DNA of 64,000 bases from Pseudobacillus lumedeiriae (GCF_044891285.1 NZ_JAUIYO010000007.1:1-64000); one strand, 5' to 3'; counted from the first letter of the stretch, positions 34,566 through 43,906 are shown. Numbers and translations: made by a program. The notes: generated from the letters alone by a model not told the origin.

Positions 34566-34566
34566 C

Positions 34567-35418
34567 ATGTTTATTTATTTAAACGGAGAGATTGTTCCGA
34601 AAGAGCAGGCAAGGATTTCTCCTTTCGATCATGGCTTTTTATACGGTGTTGGTGTGTTTGAAACATTTCGAATCTATAATGGCCATCCTTTTTTGCTAGA
34701 TGACCATTTAGACCGTTTGAATAGCAGTCTGCAGGAATTGATGATTAGCACGGAGTTTAATCGTGCCGAAACAACGGTGATGCTGCAACGTTTATCGGAA
34801 GCAAACAGTTGGGAGCATTCTTACATTCGTTTCAATGTTTCAGCGGGGAACGGTGAAATTGGCTTGCAAACAGAAGCATACGAGCAGCCGACAGTCATTA
34901 TCTTTCAAAAGCCGCTGCAGCCTCCTGGTGAATTGTTAGAAAAGCAAGGCACATGGCTGACTACTAGGCGCAATTCTCCTGAAATGCATGAACGGTTGAA
35001 GTCTCATCATTATTTAAACAATATTGCTGGCAAGAGAGAAGCAGGCAAAGATGGATCGATAGAGGGTATTTTTCTAACGGAAACCGGAATGATAGCAGAA
35101 GGAGTCGTATCTAATATGTTTTGGGTGAAGGAAGATCGGCTCTATACACCAGCTATTGAAACAGGCATTTTAAATGGGATCACGCGGCAATATGTGATGA
35201 GCATCGCCCAGGAGATAGGGATGGAAGTCAACGAAGGCTTATTTTCGCCTTATGAAGCAGCAACAGCTGACGAAGTGTTTTTTACGAATTCTATTCAGGA
35301 AATCACAGCGGTCAGTGAAATAGATGGTCAGCTTTTCCAAGGGAAGCGGGGAAAGTGGACGAATGTACTTTTCTCCCGTTATGCGGCAGACAGAGAACGT
35401 TTGTGGAGCCGACAATAA
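34567..35418 (+). CDS. pabC: Aminodeoxychorismate lyase
   Basis: A 283-residue PLP enzyme of fold type IV that releases p-aminobenzoate and pyruvate. It opens MFIYLNGEIVPKEQARISPFDHGFLYGVGVFETFR. The PLP lysine lies in SHHYLNNIAGKREA, and EGVVSNMFWV and ETGILNGITR are family blocks. The operon ends here; the sul/folB/folK genes that follow in B. subtilis are absent. Confidence 0.93.
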   Translation: MFIYLNGEIVPKEQARISPFDHGFLYGVGVFETFRIYNGHPFLLDDHLDRLNSSLQELMISTEFNRAETTVMLQRLSEANSWEHSYIRFNVSAGNGEIGLQTEAYEQPTVIIFQKPLQPPGELLEKQGTWLTTRRNSPEMHERLKSHHYLNNIAGKREAGKDGSIEGIFLTETGMIAEGVVSNMFWVKEDRLYTPAIETGILNGITRQYVMSIAQEIGMEVNEGLFSPYEAATADEVFFTNSIQEITAVSEIDGQLFQGKRGKWTNVLFSRYAADRERLWSRQ

Positions 35419-35422
35419 ATAC

Positions 35423-35456
35423 GAAAAGGACGCGGCAATAGCTGCGTCCTTTTCAT
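35423..35456. terminator. Terminator of the pab operon
   Basis: GAAAAGGACGC (35423-35433) pairs with GCGTCCTTTTC (35444-35454). It lies between convergent pabC and the DUF2382 gene. Confidence 0.9.
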
Positions 35457-35469
35457 ATTCAGTCTGATA

Positions 35470-36420
35470 TTAATGGCGATTGTATCGATCGAGATTGTCT
35501 GTTAAATTGTGATCATGGCGCTTGTTAAGCGGCAGATCGGTACGACCGCGGTTTTCTACATGGATATTTCCTTCTTTTTCTACATGCACTTCTTCCCGCT
35601 TCACTGTGTCACTTACGGTTTCTGTATCTTTTACTTTGCGTTTCCCAATGACTAGTTCCTCTGAAATGACAGGTTTTTTCGTTACTTCCACACGTTCTTC
35701 AGTGATTGGAATGCGGATCGTATTATTGTCCTCCATGATCGGAGACGTGTCCTGGGCAGCTGCTACTTCATCTATGGCCCGGCGTTCAATATAGACTTCA
35801 TCCCGCTCCACGTTGACATCAACGGTTCGTTCTTCCTCTACCACATCTTTTTCTAAGGATACCTCTCCTTTTTGCACACGTTCTTTGTCCACTTCAAGGC
35901 GTTCCTCGCGAAGTAGAAGGCGCTGTTCGTCTATAAGACCGGCATCTGCCTCAAGGTCTGGTACTCTGTCAGCCCCTACACCTTTCGCGTAGCCATCTGT
36001 TGTACTTAGATCTCGGTTTACGAATGCATTTGCTCCAAGATGAGGATTCGCTTCATTCGTTAATGTCCGATCCCGATAATATTGATCATAATCTTTGTCT
36101 ACATATAGAAGGATTTTGCCGGATTCAATGTCATTATAATAACGATTTGCTTCCACATCGTTTAATCCCATGTTACGCAATCCGCCTCGCACTTCATCCT
36201 CTCCAGAGAGAAAAGCCATGAATTTATCCATCCAAGAACCGCCAGCTGCCGATTCCGTCTCTACTCCTGTCCGGCCTCTTACCATTGAAATGTAATCTTC
36301 ATCTTTCGCAGCCGCGTAAATATCCGATTCTGCGTAACCTTCTGCTTTCAATTCTTCAATTTTTTGAATAACCTCTGCTTGACTATTAAAAACTCCAATG
36401 AACTTCTTCGTGTTCTCCAT
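35470..36420 (-). CDS. YflT + DUF2382 (YsnF/AvaK) stress protein
   Basis: 316 residues. The N-terminal YflT-like domain (about 5-110) begins KFIGVFNSQAEVIQKIEELKAEGY. A linker leads to a C-terminal DUF2382 domain (about 165-285) with the repeated charged strands LLREERLEVDKERV, VEVTKKPVISEELVIGKR and REEVHVEKEG. Cytoplasmic, with no membrane helix. A near-perfect SigmaB promoter lies 50 bp upstream, so induction by general stress is likely. The molecular function of DUF2382 is unknown. TAGGAGGCTATAAAA precedes the ATG. Confidence 0.87.
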   Translation of the reverse strand: MENTKKFIGVFNSQAEVIQKIEELKAEGYAESDIYAAAKDEDYISMVRGRTGVETESAAGGSWMDKFMAFLSGEDEVRGGLRNMGLNDVEANRYYNDIESGKILLYVDKDYDQYYRDRTLTNEANPHLGANAFVNRDLSTTDGYAKGVGADRVPDLEADAGLIDEQRLLLREERLEVDKERVQKGEVSLEKDVVEEERTVDVNVERDEVYIERRAIDEVAAAQDTSPIMEDNNTIRIPITEERVEVTKKPVISEELVIGKRKVKDTETVSDTVKREEVHVEKEGNIHVENRGRTDLPLNKRHDHNLTDNLDRYNRH

Positions 36421-36469
36421 TTTTATAGCCTCCTAGTAAAGAAATGTCTAAATTTCCTATGATGCATAG

Positions 36470-36494
36470 ATACCCGCTGTCATATTGTTAAAAC
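36470..36494 (-). promoter_or_regulatory. SigmaB promoter of the DUF2382 gene
   Basis: On the minus strand GTTTTA-N13-GGGTAT, with a consensus -10 and a single -35 mismatch (GTTTAA), 50 bp before the ATG. The rest of the 296-bp gap to 36717 shows nothing else convincing. Confidence 0.75.
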
Positions 36495-36716
36495 GTTTGA
36501 TTTAAAAAAGCTGTGATGGAAGAGATGAATAATTGATTGATGCAGTCCCGTCTGTATGGCTGATCCCTTTTCTATCTGTCGAATTGTTAGGAAACAATGT
36601 CACTTTATACATACCCAATGCCTGTCATAAAAAACATAATGAAAAGGAAGAGGAACAGGAAACAGAGAAAATCTGTCGAATAAAGGTAAAGACGACGGGG
36701 AAAAGGGGGAAAAAAA

Positions 36717-37208
36717 ATGAACGAATTAGATGTGAAAACAGCTGATTTATGTGATGACTTTGCCAACGAACTGCAAGTGTGTGGATTGGATCTTAAATCT
36801 TACGGAGGGAAAAAGCGTTTTTTTGGTCCGATTTCAACGGTGAAAGTGTTTGAAGATAATGTACTCGTTAAAAAAGCACTGCAGACGATTCCTGAAGGCC
36901 ACGTTCTCGTTGTGGACGGAGGAGGTTCCAAGCGGTGTGCTCTGCTAGGTGACCGTTTAGGAGAGATCGCAGAAGAGCGAAAATTAGCCGGCGTGATTAT
37001 TAATGGCTGCGTCCGTGACACGGCTGAATTGGCGCAGCTAAACATCGGAGTCCTCGCACTAGGCAGCCATCCGCTGAAAAGCATCAAAAGAGGCGAAGGC
37101 CAAGAGGGCATTGCCTTGCAATTTGGTGAAGTGAAATGGGTGCCGGGGCATTATGTCTATGCGGATGAGGATGGAGTGGTAGTGGGGGAGAAGTTGTTGG
37201 AGAAATAA
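36717..37208 (+). CDS. RraA-like protein (HMG/OAA aldolase fold)
   Basis: A 163-residue RraA/MenG-like protein. Motifs are LCDDFANELQVC, VDGGGSKRCALLGDRLGEIAEERKLAGVIINGCVRDTAEL and YADEDGVVV. In E. coli RraA inhibits RNase E, but Bacillus lacks RNase E, so the class II 4-hydroxy-4-methyl-2-oxoglutarate aldolase/oxaloacetate decarboxylase activity of related proteins is the more sensible guess. The GDRLG and RD motif residues needed for that activity are present. AAAGGGGGA precedes the ATG. Monocistronic. Confidence 0.85.
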   Translation: MNELDVKTADLCDDFANELQVCGLDLKSYGGKKRFFGPISTVKVFEDNVLVKKALQTIPEGHVLVVDGGGSKRCALLGDRLGEIAEERKLAGVIINGCVRDTAELAQLNIGVLALGSHPLKSIKRGEGQEGIALQFGEVKWVPGHYVYADEDGVVVGEKLLEK

Positions 37209-37611
37209 AGAGAATAAAAAAACTACGCATCTTCTGTACCCAGGGGAGAAGAAATGTTGAAAGGAAAAACAGCTGATTCGGTCAACATTCCTTCTACGCC
37301 TTCTTTTATTATAGAAATAGTAAATAGCTTTCAATGCCAATTGAATCAATTTTCTTAATCAAAAATATGTATTCCCTATTCATTTAGCTATAGAGCGTAT
37401 TTCTCAAACGAGGATATGCTTATTTTTTGTTTAGACTATATTCTTAAACAACATAATTGAAGAGTAATAAAAGGGCCATATAATTAAGGGTTCAGTCTTA
37501 TTCGGATTTTTCATTTTTGGAAAAGTGGAGTAAAAGTAATCATTGCTCGGATATTCACTAAAAGGCATAATATTAAAGAAAATTATAATTGTGTGAAAAA
37601 GGGTGCATATC
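37209..37611. other. 403-bp gene-free interval upstream of the MocR gene
   Basis: AT-rich. A 34-codon frame (37254-37358) with AGGGGAGAAGAA before its ATG is the only coding hint and is not convincing. No terminator or recognisable operator was found. It presumably contains the promoter and self-regulatory site of the MocR-type regulator. Confidence 0.4.
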
Positions 37612-39000
37612 ATGCCAATTAATTCTTTTGATAACTATCCGATGAGCTGGAAGCCAGCGATTGATAGAACTGAAAAGCCTATCTATAAAGCGCTCGCAAG
37701 GCAATTGGAACAGGACATATTAAACGGGGGATTGCTGCCTGGAACAAAACTCCCTCCACAAAGAGAGCTAGCTGATTATTTGGATTTGAATCTGAGTACC
37801 ATTTCAAAAGCTTTTAAAGTGTGTGAGTTAAAGGGATTGTTAAGTGCAGCAGTTGGAAGTGGGACATTTGTATCGTATGATGCGTTATCGAATGCGTATT
37901 TACTTGAAGATACAAAGCCAAAGCACTTAATTGAAATGGGAGCCACACTTCCGGATAACACTTCTTACGAGCCGCTGCTACTCCAATTAAAAAGTATGCT
38001 GCAAGAGACCGAGTATGAAAAGTGGTTTAGTTATGGCCGGACAGGCGAAAGCCTTTGGCAAAAGGATGCAGCTATAAAGCTAATCCGAAGAGGCGGGTTT
38101 GAAACAACCGTTGATCACATTTTATTTGCAAATGGGGGACAAAATGCGATTGCTGCTACATTGGCAAGTCTTTGTAAGCCTGGAGATCGCATTGGTGTTG
38201 ACCAACATACGTACCCTGGCTTAAAAACTGTTGCAGCGATGCTTAGTGTGCAAATAGTACCGATAAAATCAGAGAACGATGAAATGAGTCCAGCGTCCTT
38301 TGAAGATGCATGTAAAAATGATAATATTAAAGGCATTTACTTGATCCCAGATTATCATAATCCTACAGCGACATTTATGTCTGTTGAGAATCGAAAAAGG
38401 ATTGCAGCCATTGCCAAAAAGTATAAACAGTTTGTTATTGAAGATGCGTCGTACCATCTTCTGAACGAGAAGCCACTTCCAGCAGTCGCCTCATTTGCCC
38501 CAGAACAGGTCATCTATATTGCAAGTTTATCTAAATCGTTAGCACCAGGGTTACGGCTAGCCTATGTAGCCGTGCCGAGTCAATTCAAGGAGCCGATTTC
38601 AAAGGCACTTTATAATTTAAATATAACGGTTTCTCCGTTATTAGCAGAACTGACAGCACGTACGATTGTATCGAATCAATTTGAAGTCTTAATTAAGGGT
38701 CATCGGGAACAAACAATTAGCAGAAACCAAGCCGTCAATCGATATTTGGCGGACTATACGTGCCTCGGGGTTGAAACAGGCATCTTTCGGTGGTTACTAT
38801 TACCAGGAAAGATCACAGGTGCTGAATTTGAAACGTTAGCTGCACAGCAAGGGGTACAGGTGTATGCGGCTGAACGTTTTGTAGTTGGAAATAGTTGTCC
38901 AGAAAGAGCTGTAAGGATTTCTGTCTGTGCACCAAAAACACTCCAAGAGCTCCAGCATGGATTGATGATCCTTAAACGTTTGCTAAATGATCTTACCTAA
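37612..39000 (+). CDS. MocR-type GntR/aminotransferase transcription regulator
   Basis: 462 residues: an N-terminal GntR winged helix (about 20-85; PIYKALARQLEQDILNGGLLPGTKLPPQRELA) fused to a fold-type I aminotransferase-like domain (about 110-455). The PLP lysine is in ASLSKSLAPGLRLAYV, with PDYHNPT also conserved. MocR proteins use PLP or an amino compound as ligand. The start is ATG 37612, 6 nt after AAAGGGTG; a GTG at 37603 is inside that site. It probably regulates the MFS gene 116 bp downstream, though a terminator separates them. Confidence 0.9.
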   Translation: MPINSFDNYPMSWKPAIDRTEKPIYKALARQLEQDILNGGLLPGTKLPPQRELADYLDLNLSTISKAFKVCELKGLLSAAVGSGTFVSYDALSNAYLLEDTKPKHLIEMGATLPDNTSYEPLLLQLKSMLQETEYEKWFSYGRTGESLWQKDAAIKLIRRGGFETTVDHILFANGGQNAIAATLASLCKPGDRIGVDQHTYPGLKTVAAMLSVQIVPIKSENDEMSPASFEDACKNDNIKGIYLIPDYHNPTATFMSVENRKRIAAIAKKYKQFVIEDASYHLLNEKPLPAVASFAPEQVIYIASLSKSLAPGLRLAYVAVPSQFKEPISKALYNLNITVSPLLAELTARTIVSNQFEVLIKGHREQTISRNQAVNRYLADYTCLGVETGIFRWLLLPGKITGAEFETLAAQQGVQVYAAERFVVGNSCPERAVRISVCAPKTLQELQHGLMILKRLLNDLT

Positions 39001-39009
39001 TATTGTTCG

Positions 39010-39040
39010 CCATACAATTATAATATTGTGTGGTTTTTTT
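39010..39040 (+). terminator. Terminator of the mocR-like gene
   Basis: CCATACAAT (39010-39018) pairs with ATTGTGTGG (39025-39033, one GU), followed by seven T. Confidence 0.85.
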
Positions 39041-39116
39041 GTGCGTGTTATGATGATTCAAATCTAGTTGAAGGATGAATAAGAAATAGAATAAGGTTTC
39101 TAGAAAAGGAGGTTAG

Positions 39117-40424
39117 ATGATGTTACACAAAGAGAGTATAGAAGCATTAGACGCCCAAACAGCTTCGTTACAAAGCTACATTTGTTCTGAAGAAAAACAA
39201 AAAACGTTATACAAGCGTACATTATTCGTTGTAAGTATTTCACAAATTTTTGGTGGTGCAGGGTTAGCAGCAGGCGTTACTGTGGGCGCACTTCTTGCAC
39301 AGCAAATGCTTGGCACTGCTGCGTTTGCTGGACTTCCTTCAGCTTTATTTACTTTAGGGTCAGCAGGAGCCGCTTTATTTGTCGGGAGACTTTCGCAAGC
39401 GTATGGACGCCGTATAGGTTTGACGGCTGGTTTTATGATCGGCGGACTTGGAGCAATAGGAATTATTATTGCGGCAATAATAAATAGTATTTTGCTGTTA
39501 TTTACTTCTCTACTTGTTTACGGTGCAGGAACAGCAACAAATCTACAAGCCCGTTATGCCGGTACGGACTTAGCGAATAGTAAACAGCGGGCAACTGCTA
39601 TTAGTATGACTATGGTTTTTACAACATTTGGTGCAGTTGCAGGTCCCAATTTAGTAAATGTGATGGGGAATTTCGCTCTTTCTATTGGTGTTCCATCACT
39701 TGCAGGTCCTTTCATTTTAGCTGCAGCAGCATATTTCTTAGCAGGTATTGTCCTTTACATCATGCTTCGTCCAGATCCATTAGTTATAGCGAGAATGATA
39801 GAAGTAACCCGCCAAGAACCTAGTGATAAAGGACATTTAGCAGCAACTGAACATATAGAAAACAAGAGAGGCATAATCGTTGGTGCGACAATTATGGTTC
39901 TTACTCAAATGGTCATGATCGCTATTATGACAATGACACCCATTCATATGAGACATCATGGACATGGCTTGGATGCAGTAGGTCTTGTGATTGGCTTTCA
40001 TATAGGTGCCATGTATCTCCCTTCATTGGTTACAGGTATCCTTGTTGATAAGCTGGGGCGTACCGCGATGGCTATTGCTTCTGGAACTACATTGCTTCTC
40101 GCAGGTTTAACAGCAGCATTGGCATCAGGAGATTCTATGATTTTCCTAGTCATTGCTCTTTCTTTACTTGGAATAGGGTGGAATTTTGGTTTGATAAGCG
40201 GAACTGCACTGATTGTTGATTCAACTAAAATGTCCACACGGGCTAAAACGCAAGGTACAGTGGATGTTTTGATTGCATTGTCAGGAGCTGCTGGCGGAGC
40301 ATTGTCTGGGATGATTGTGGCAGGTTCAAGCTATCTAACATTATCATTTGCTGGAGGGATTTTATCCCTATTACTCATTCCGGTGGTGATCTGGTCTCGT
40401 GGAGGTAAAAAGAATCTACACTAA
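39117..40424 (+). CDS. MFS transporter
   Basis: A 435-residue major facilitator with about 12 membrane helices and a long hydrophilic N-terminus (about 40 residues). The loop 2-3 motif A is GRLSQAYGRRIG; a second copy is DKLGRTAMAIASG. A central cytoplasmic loop (about 225-255) is charged. The substrate is unknown; drug or metabolite efflux is usual. AAAGGAGG is 4 nt from ATG 39117 and 7 nt from ATG 39120, so the second may be the true start. Confidence 0.86.
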   Translation: MMLHKESIEALDAQTASLQSYICSEEKQKTLYKRTLFVVSISQIFGGAGLAAGVTVGALLAQQMLGTAAFAGLPSALFTLGSAGAALFVGRLSQAYGRRIGLTAGFMIGGLGAIGIIIAAIINSILLLFTSLLVYGAGTATNLQARYAGTDLANSKQRATAISMTMVFTTFGAVAGPNLVNVMGNFALSIGVPSLAGPFILAAAAYFLAGIVLYIMLRPDPLVIARMIEVTRQEPSDKGHLAATEHIENKRGIIVGATIMVLTQMVMIAIMTMTPIHMRHHGHGLDAVGLVIGFHIGAMYLPSLVTGILVDKLGRTAMAIASGTTLLLAGLTAALASGDSMIFLVIALSLLGIGWNFGLISGTALIVDSTKMSTRAKTQGTVDVLIALSGAAGGALSGMIVAGSSYLTLSFAGGILSLLLIPVVIWSRGGKKNLH

Positions 40425-40444
40425 AAATGAAACAACTTTATTTT

Positions 40445-40474
40445 AACCCCGTCCTAAAATGAGAACGGGGTTTT
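40445..40474 (+). terminator. Terminator of the MFS gene
   Basis: AACCCCGT (40445-40452) pairs with ACGGGGTT (40465-40472), followed by TTTT. Confidence 0.85.
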
Positions 40475-40570
40475 GCATGGCTGGGATATCCGAATGTAAC
40501 AAGTTTATTGTAACTATAGTGGCAGGGCAATATCTTATGGCCTTTCTGAAGAGTTTTTGACATAAGAACG

Positions 40571-41149
40571 CTACATAACTTTTTGGCTGTTGGAAGATTT
40601 CAATCCTCGGTGCCGTAACGCCGCCTGGATTTTTGGTATAGCAGCAAGAGAAAGAACGGTAACCGCTAGATCAAGAGGAAGATAAGCAGCCATCCACGAC
40701 CAGGCTGCCGCATAACTGAAGCCATCTGGAGCGTCCGCCCACCATTTGAATGCTGCATACATATAGTTAGTTCCGATCATGTAATTGAAGAAAATAGCGG
40801 CGATACCGGCAAAAAGGTAAGCCGTTTTTTTGTGTCTATTTTCCAGAATCTTGCCAGAGGCATAGGCTACAAGAATAAAAGAAAGGATAAAGCCGAATGT
40901 AGGACTAAGTAAGCTGGCAGGACCGCCTTTAAACTGTGCGAACACTGGTGCACCAGCAAGACCGATAAATAGATAAGCAGTCATGGACAGGGCTCCGAGC
41001 CGGCTGCCGAGCAAACCGCCTGCAATCATGGCAAACATGAGCTGAAGTGTGACAGGCACGCCGCCAATCATTAAAAAGGATGATACGTTTGCGCCCACCG
41101 CCATTAATGCGGCAAATAGAGCGCAAAGAACGATGTCATTTGCTTTCAT
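40571..41149 (-). CDS. bioY: Biotin ECF transporter S component BioY
   Basis: A 192-residue membrane protein with six helices and the BioY signatures GGVPVTLQLMFAMIAGGLLG, YLFIGLAGAPVFA and GGPASLLSPTFGFILSF. It binds biotin for the energy-coupling factor module encoded elsewhere. It is divergent from bioD-bioA across a BirA operator, so both are expected to be repressed by biotin. Confidence 0.94.
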   Translation of the reverse strand: MKANDIVLCALFAALMAVGANVSSFLMIGGVPVTLQLMFAMIAGGLLGSRLGALSMTAYLFIGLAGAPVFAQFKGGPASLLSPTFGFILSFILVAYASGKILENRHKKTAYLFAGIAAIFFNYMIGTNYMYAAFKWWADAPDGFSYAAAWSWMAAYLPLDLAVTVLSLAAIPKIQAALRHRGLKSSNSQKVM

Positions 41150-41193
41150 TCATTTTTCTCTCCTTAAAAATATAATTGTTTCTCATTTTTTCA

Positions 41194-41226
41194 TATGTTA
41201 ACATATTTGTAAATATAGTTTACATA
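41194..41226. promoter_or_regulatory. BirA operator between bioY and bioD
   Basis: TATGTTAAC (41194-41202), 15-nt spacer, GTTTACATA (41218-41226). It matches the Bacillus BirA consensus TTGTTAAC-N14-16-GTTAACAA with few mismatches. It overlaps both divergent promoter zones. Confidence 0.8.
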
Positions 41227-41247
41227 TTTACAAGGGGGTTATTGCCG

Positions 41248-41979
41248 ATGCCGGGATTTTTTATTACAGGTACAGATACGGATGCAGGCAAGACGATCAC
41301 GACACTTTTGCTTGCTCATGGATTAATGGAACGGGGCGTTGATGCGATTCCATACAAGCCGGTGCAAAGCGGAGCAGAATGGAAGCAAGGGAAGTGGACG
41401 GCGCCGGATGCTGAAATGTACAAGCTTCTCCCAGAGGTGAAGGAAGATCAGCTCTATACATATTTATTTCAAAAAGCGAGCTCTCCCCATTTAGCAGCTG
41501 AAGAAGAGGGGACGACTATTGATGAAGCTGGATTGATTGCTGAAATTAACAGGCGTGCATCCGGTCAGCAGCTTTTACTCGCGGAAGGAGCGGGCGGATT
41601 GTATGTGCCGCTGAACCGTGAAGGAAGATGCATGATTGATGTAATGGAAGAAGTCAAGCTGCCAGTCATTATTGCGGCAAGAGCCGGGCTAGGGGCCATT
41701 AATCATACGATGCTGACGATTGAAGCAGTTATTAAAAGAAAACTGCCGATCGCTGGTCTCGTATTTTCAAGTACTGCACCTGGCGGAGAAGACATTGATC
41801 AGGATAACATCAAGGTTATTGGGCAATTATCGCATCTGCCGGTCATTGGGCATATTCCATTCATCCCAGATATTCATACTGCACTTAAAGAGAGTGATTA
41901 CCGCTCCCAACTCGTGAAAGGTTGGAAATTCAATAGACTGATGGAGGGAATAAAGAATGGATACGAAACGCTTATATGA
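41248..41979 (+). CDS. bioD: Dethiobiotin synthetase
   Basis: A 243-residue ATP-dependent carboxylase that closes the ureido ring of dethiobiotin. P-loop GTDTDAGKT is at residues 7-15, PYKPVQSG follows, and AEGAGGLYVPL is also conserved. ATG 41248 has AAGGGGG upstream; the longer frame from 41176 would run through the BirA operator. It overlaps bioA by 23 bp. Confidence 0.94.
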   Translation: MPGFFITGTDTDAGKTITTLLLAHGLMERGVDAIPYKPVQSGAEWKQGKWTAPDAEMYKLLPEVKEDQLYTYLFQKASSPHLAAEEEGTTIDEAGLIAEINRRASGQQLLLAEGAGGLYVPLNREGRCMIDVMEEVKLPVIIAARAGLGAINHTMLTIEAVIKRKLPIAGLVFSSTAPGGEDIDQDNIKVIGQLSHLPVIGHIPFIPDIHTALKESDYRSQLVKGWKFNRLMEGIKNGYETLI

Positions 41980-43276
41980 GATTAGTCAGAAGCATATGTG
42001 GCTGCCGTTTACACAAATGAAAGATTATGAAGAAGCCCCGCTCATTATCGAAAGCGGCGAGGGGATTCGGTTAAAAGATATTCACGGTAACGAATATTTA
42101 GACGGTTACTCTTCGTTATGGCTGAACGTGCATGGCCACCGCCGGCAGGAAATTGATGAAGCGATTAAAGCTCAGCTTGAAAAAATTGCGCATTCAACGC
42201 TGCTTGGCGCGGCAAATGTTCCATCCATCGAGCTGGCGGAAAAGTTAATTGAGCTTTCGCCAGAAAGGCTGATGCGCGTATTTTATTCAGACAGCGGAGC
42301 AGAATCGGTGGAAATAGCGATAAAAATGGCGTATCAATACTGGCAAAACAAAGGAGAAACCGAAAAGAAGAAGTTCGTAACATTGTCCAACGGCTATCAT
42401 GGCGACACAGTGGGCGCGATCAGTGTTGGCTCAATTGACATTTATCATCGAGTATACAGTGCCCTTATGTTTGATTCATATGCAGTTCCATTTCCGTCGG
42501 GGGATGGGAAATCGTCACTTACGGCTATGCGTACACTATTTGAAGAAAAACATGAGCAGCTTGCCGGGCTTATCGTTGAATCAATGATACAGGGAGCGGG
42601 CGGAATGCACATTATGCCGCCTGGCTATTTGAAAGAGCTTGAGCGCTTATGCCAGGAGTTTCATATTTTACTCATTGTCGATGAAGTAGCGACAGGGTTT
42701 GGCCGTACGGGGAAAATGTTTGCCGTTGAACATGAAGGAGTCTCTCCGGATATTATGACCGTCGCAAAAGGAATTACCGGTGGATATTTGCCGATTGCTG
42801 CTACACTTACTACAGAAGAGATTTACGAGGCTTTTTATGCCGATTTCACAGAAATGAAAACTTTTTTTCATGGTCATTCTTATACAGGCAATCAGCTTGG
42901 CTGCGCGGCTGCTTTAGCGAACTTAGCTATTTTTGAAAAAGAGGGGCTTGTTGAACAGGCCGCCCGTAAAGCGGAATATATTCAAACGATATTGGCAGAA
43001 TTAAAGGAACTGCCTCACGTTGGCGAAATCCGTCAGCTTGGTCTAATGTGCGGCATTGACATTGTGAAAGATAAAGAAACGAACGAGCCTTTTCCGTTTG
43101 AAGAAAGGGCTGCTTACCGGGCAACGCTGCGTATGCGGGAACTTGGGATGCTGACGAGACCGCTCGGTGATGTCATTGTATTTATGCCGCCGCTTGCTGC
43201 TACTTATGAAGAGCTGACTAAGATGGGTCAAATCATGAAGCAGGCCATCAAAGACATTCAGCTAGTTACTAAATAA
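41957..43276 (+). CDS. bioA: Adenosylmethionine-8-amino-7-oxononanoate aminotransferase
   Basis: A 439-residue class III PLP aminotransferase that converts KAPA to DAPA with SAM (or lysine in B. subtilis BioK) as donor. It opens with HMWLPFTQMKDYEEAP; YSSLWLNVHGH, NGYHGDTVGA, DEVATGFGRTG and the PLP lysine in TVAKGITGGYLP are present. It starts inside bioD with GAGGGAAT upstream. bioF, bioB and bioW/bioI are not in the window, so the pathway is split between loci. Confidence 0.92.
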   Translation: MDTKRLYEISQKHMWLPFTQMKDYEEAPLIIESGEGIRLKDIHGNEYLDGYSSLWLNVHGHRRQEIDEAIKAQLEKIAHSTLLGAANVPSIELAEKLIELSPERLMRVFYSDSGAESVEIAIKMAYQYWQNKGETEKKKFVTLSNGYHGDTVGAISVGSIDIYHRVYSALMFDSYAVPFPSGDGKSSLTAMRTLFEEKHEQLAGLIVESMIQGAGGMHIMPPGYLKELERLCQEFHILLIVDEVATGFGRTGKMFAVEHEGVSPDIMTVAKGITGGYLPIAATLTTEEIYEAFYADFTEMKTFFHGHSYTGNQLGCAAALANLAIFEKEGLVEQAARKAEYIQTILAELKELPHVGEIRQLGLMCGIDIVKDKETNEPFPFEERAAYRATLRMRELGMLTRPLGDVIVFMPPLAATYEELTKMGQIMKQAIKDIQLVTK

Positions 43277-43309
43277 TTAATGGTATTCTATTATTAAAGA
43301 GAAAACAAG

Positions 43310-43338
43310 AAGGAGCTGTCTTAGACAGCTCCTTTACT
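43310..43338 (+). terminator. Terminator of bioDA
   Basis: AAGGAGCTGTC (43310-43320), TTA loop, GACAGCTCCTT (43324-43334), with a short T-run. Confidence 0.85.
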
Positions 43339-43402
43339 TAATACTAAATCCGATGGCTTTCTTCTTTTCTTTAAGAAAGTTGAAACAATAATTTTTCACT
43401 AA

Positions 43403-43469
43403 GTTGATTGGAGTGGAAGGCACGAAGACTCCTGTGGGGGAAAGCGAAGTACCTAGAACGGAAATCAAC
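43403..43469. repeat. Interspersed repeat family B, copy 3
   Basis: The best-preserved ends: GTTGATTGGAGTGGAAGGCACG on the left and GGAAATCAAC on the right, giving GTTGATT/AATCAAC terminal inverted repeats. The interior carries GACTCCTGTGGGGGAAAGCGAAG. No ORF. Confidence 0.75.
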
Positions 43470-43490
43470 AGACACGTGTAAAGAACCATA

Positions 43491-43531
43491 CAAGGGATGC
43501 CCCTAGCAGTTATACTATTGGGGCACCCTTG
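43491..43531 (-). terminator. Terminator of the 57-aa membrane protein gene
   Basis: CAAGGGATGCCCC (43491-43503) pairs with GGGGCACCCTTG (43520-43531) with one bulged A. Confidence 0.8.
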
Positions 43532-43536
43532 TCATG

Positions 43537-43710
43537 TTATGAGTTGCGATCATGTGTGGAATCGTGATCAGGTAAATCATTGTAGTATTCGGGAATGTTG
43601 TCGATCCGAGTTGTATCGGAAGAGTCAAGTGACTGACGGAGGAAGTAGACGAGAGTGGATGCGATAAAAAGCAAGACAAATGCTAGTCCGATGACGGTAA
43701 ACAGCCCCAT
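43537..43710 (-). CDS. Small single-span membrane protein (57 aa)
   Basis: One N-terminal membrane helix (LFTVIGLAFVLLFIASTLVYFL) and an acidic, Asp/Ser-rich tail ending HDSTHDRNS. No family is recognised. AAAGGAG lies 8 nt before ATG 43708-43710; the frame from 43761 is not supported. It is flanked by a good terminator, which supports a real gene. Confidence 0.7.
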   Translation of the reverse strand: MGLFTVIGLAFVLLFIASTLVYFLRQSLDSSDTTRIDNIPEYYNDLPDHDSTHDRNS

Positions 43711-43900
43711 GATAGACACTCCTTTCACTTGTGTTTGTTCTATATCTATTCTTTGAAACACGCATGTAAAACGGAATCATTGATTATGCTTCAAAAATTT
43801 TAAAACTTTTAGAATATCAATCCATTCATTTAAAAAGACTGGCAAGTGATTTTACTTATCTTCTACTTTAAAATGGCATGGAAGTCACGTTGTTTTCGTG

Positions 43901-43906
43901 TATAAT
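43901..43906 (+). promoter_or_regulatory. -10 of the cobalamin operon promoter
   Basis: TATAAT at 43901-43906, about 27 bp upstream of the riboswitch P1 stem; no clear -35. The stretch 43762-43900 before it holds nothing else recognised. Confidence 0.5.

Noticed and set aside
36533..36745. 70-aa ORF upstream of the RraA-like gene
   Set aside because: Lacks a ribosome site, overlaps the next gene and has a composition of translated noncoding A-rich DNA.
37254..37358. 34-codon ORF with a fair ribosome site upstream of the MocR gene
   Set aside because: No signal, no composition typical of a real protein and no neighbour support; kept only as a note in the intergenic entry.
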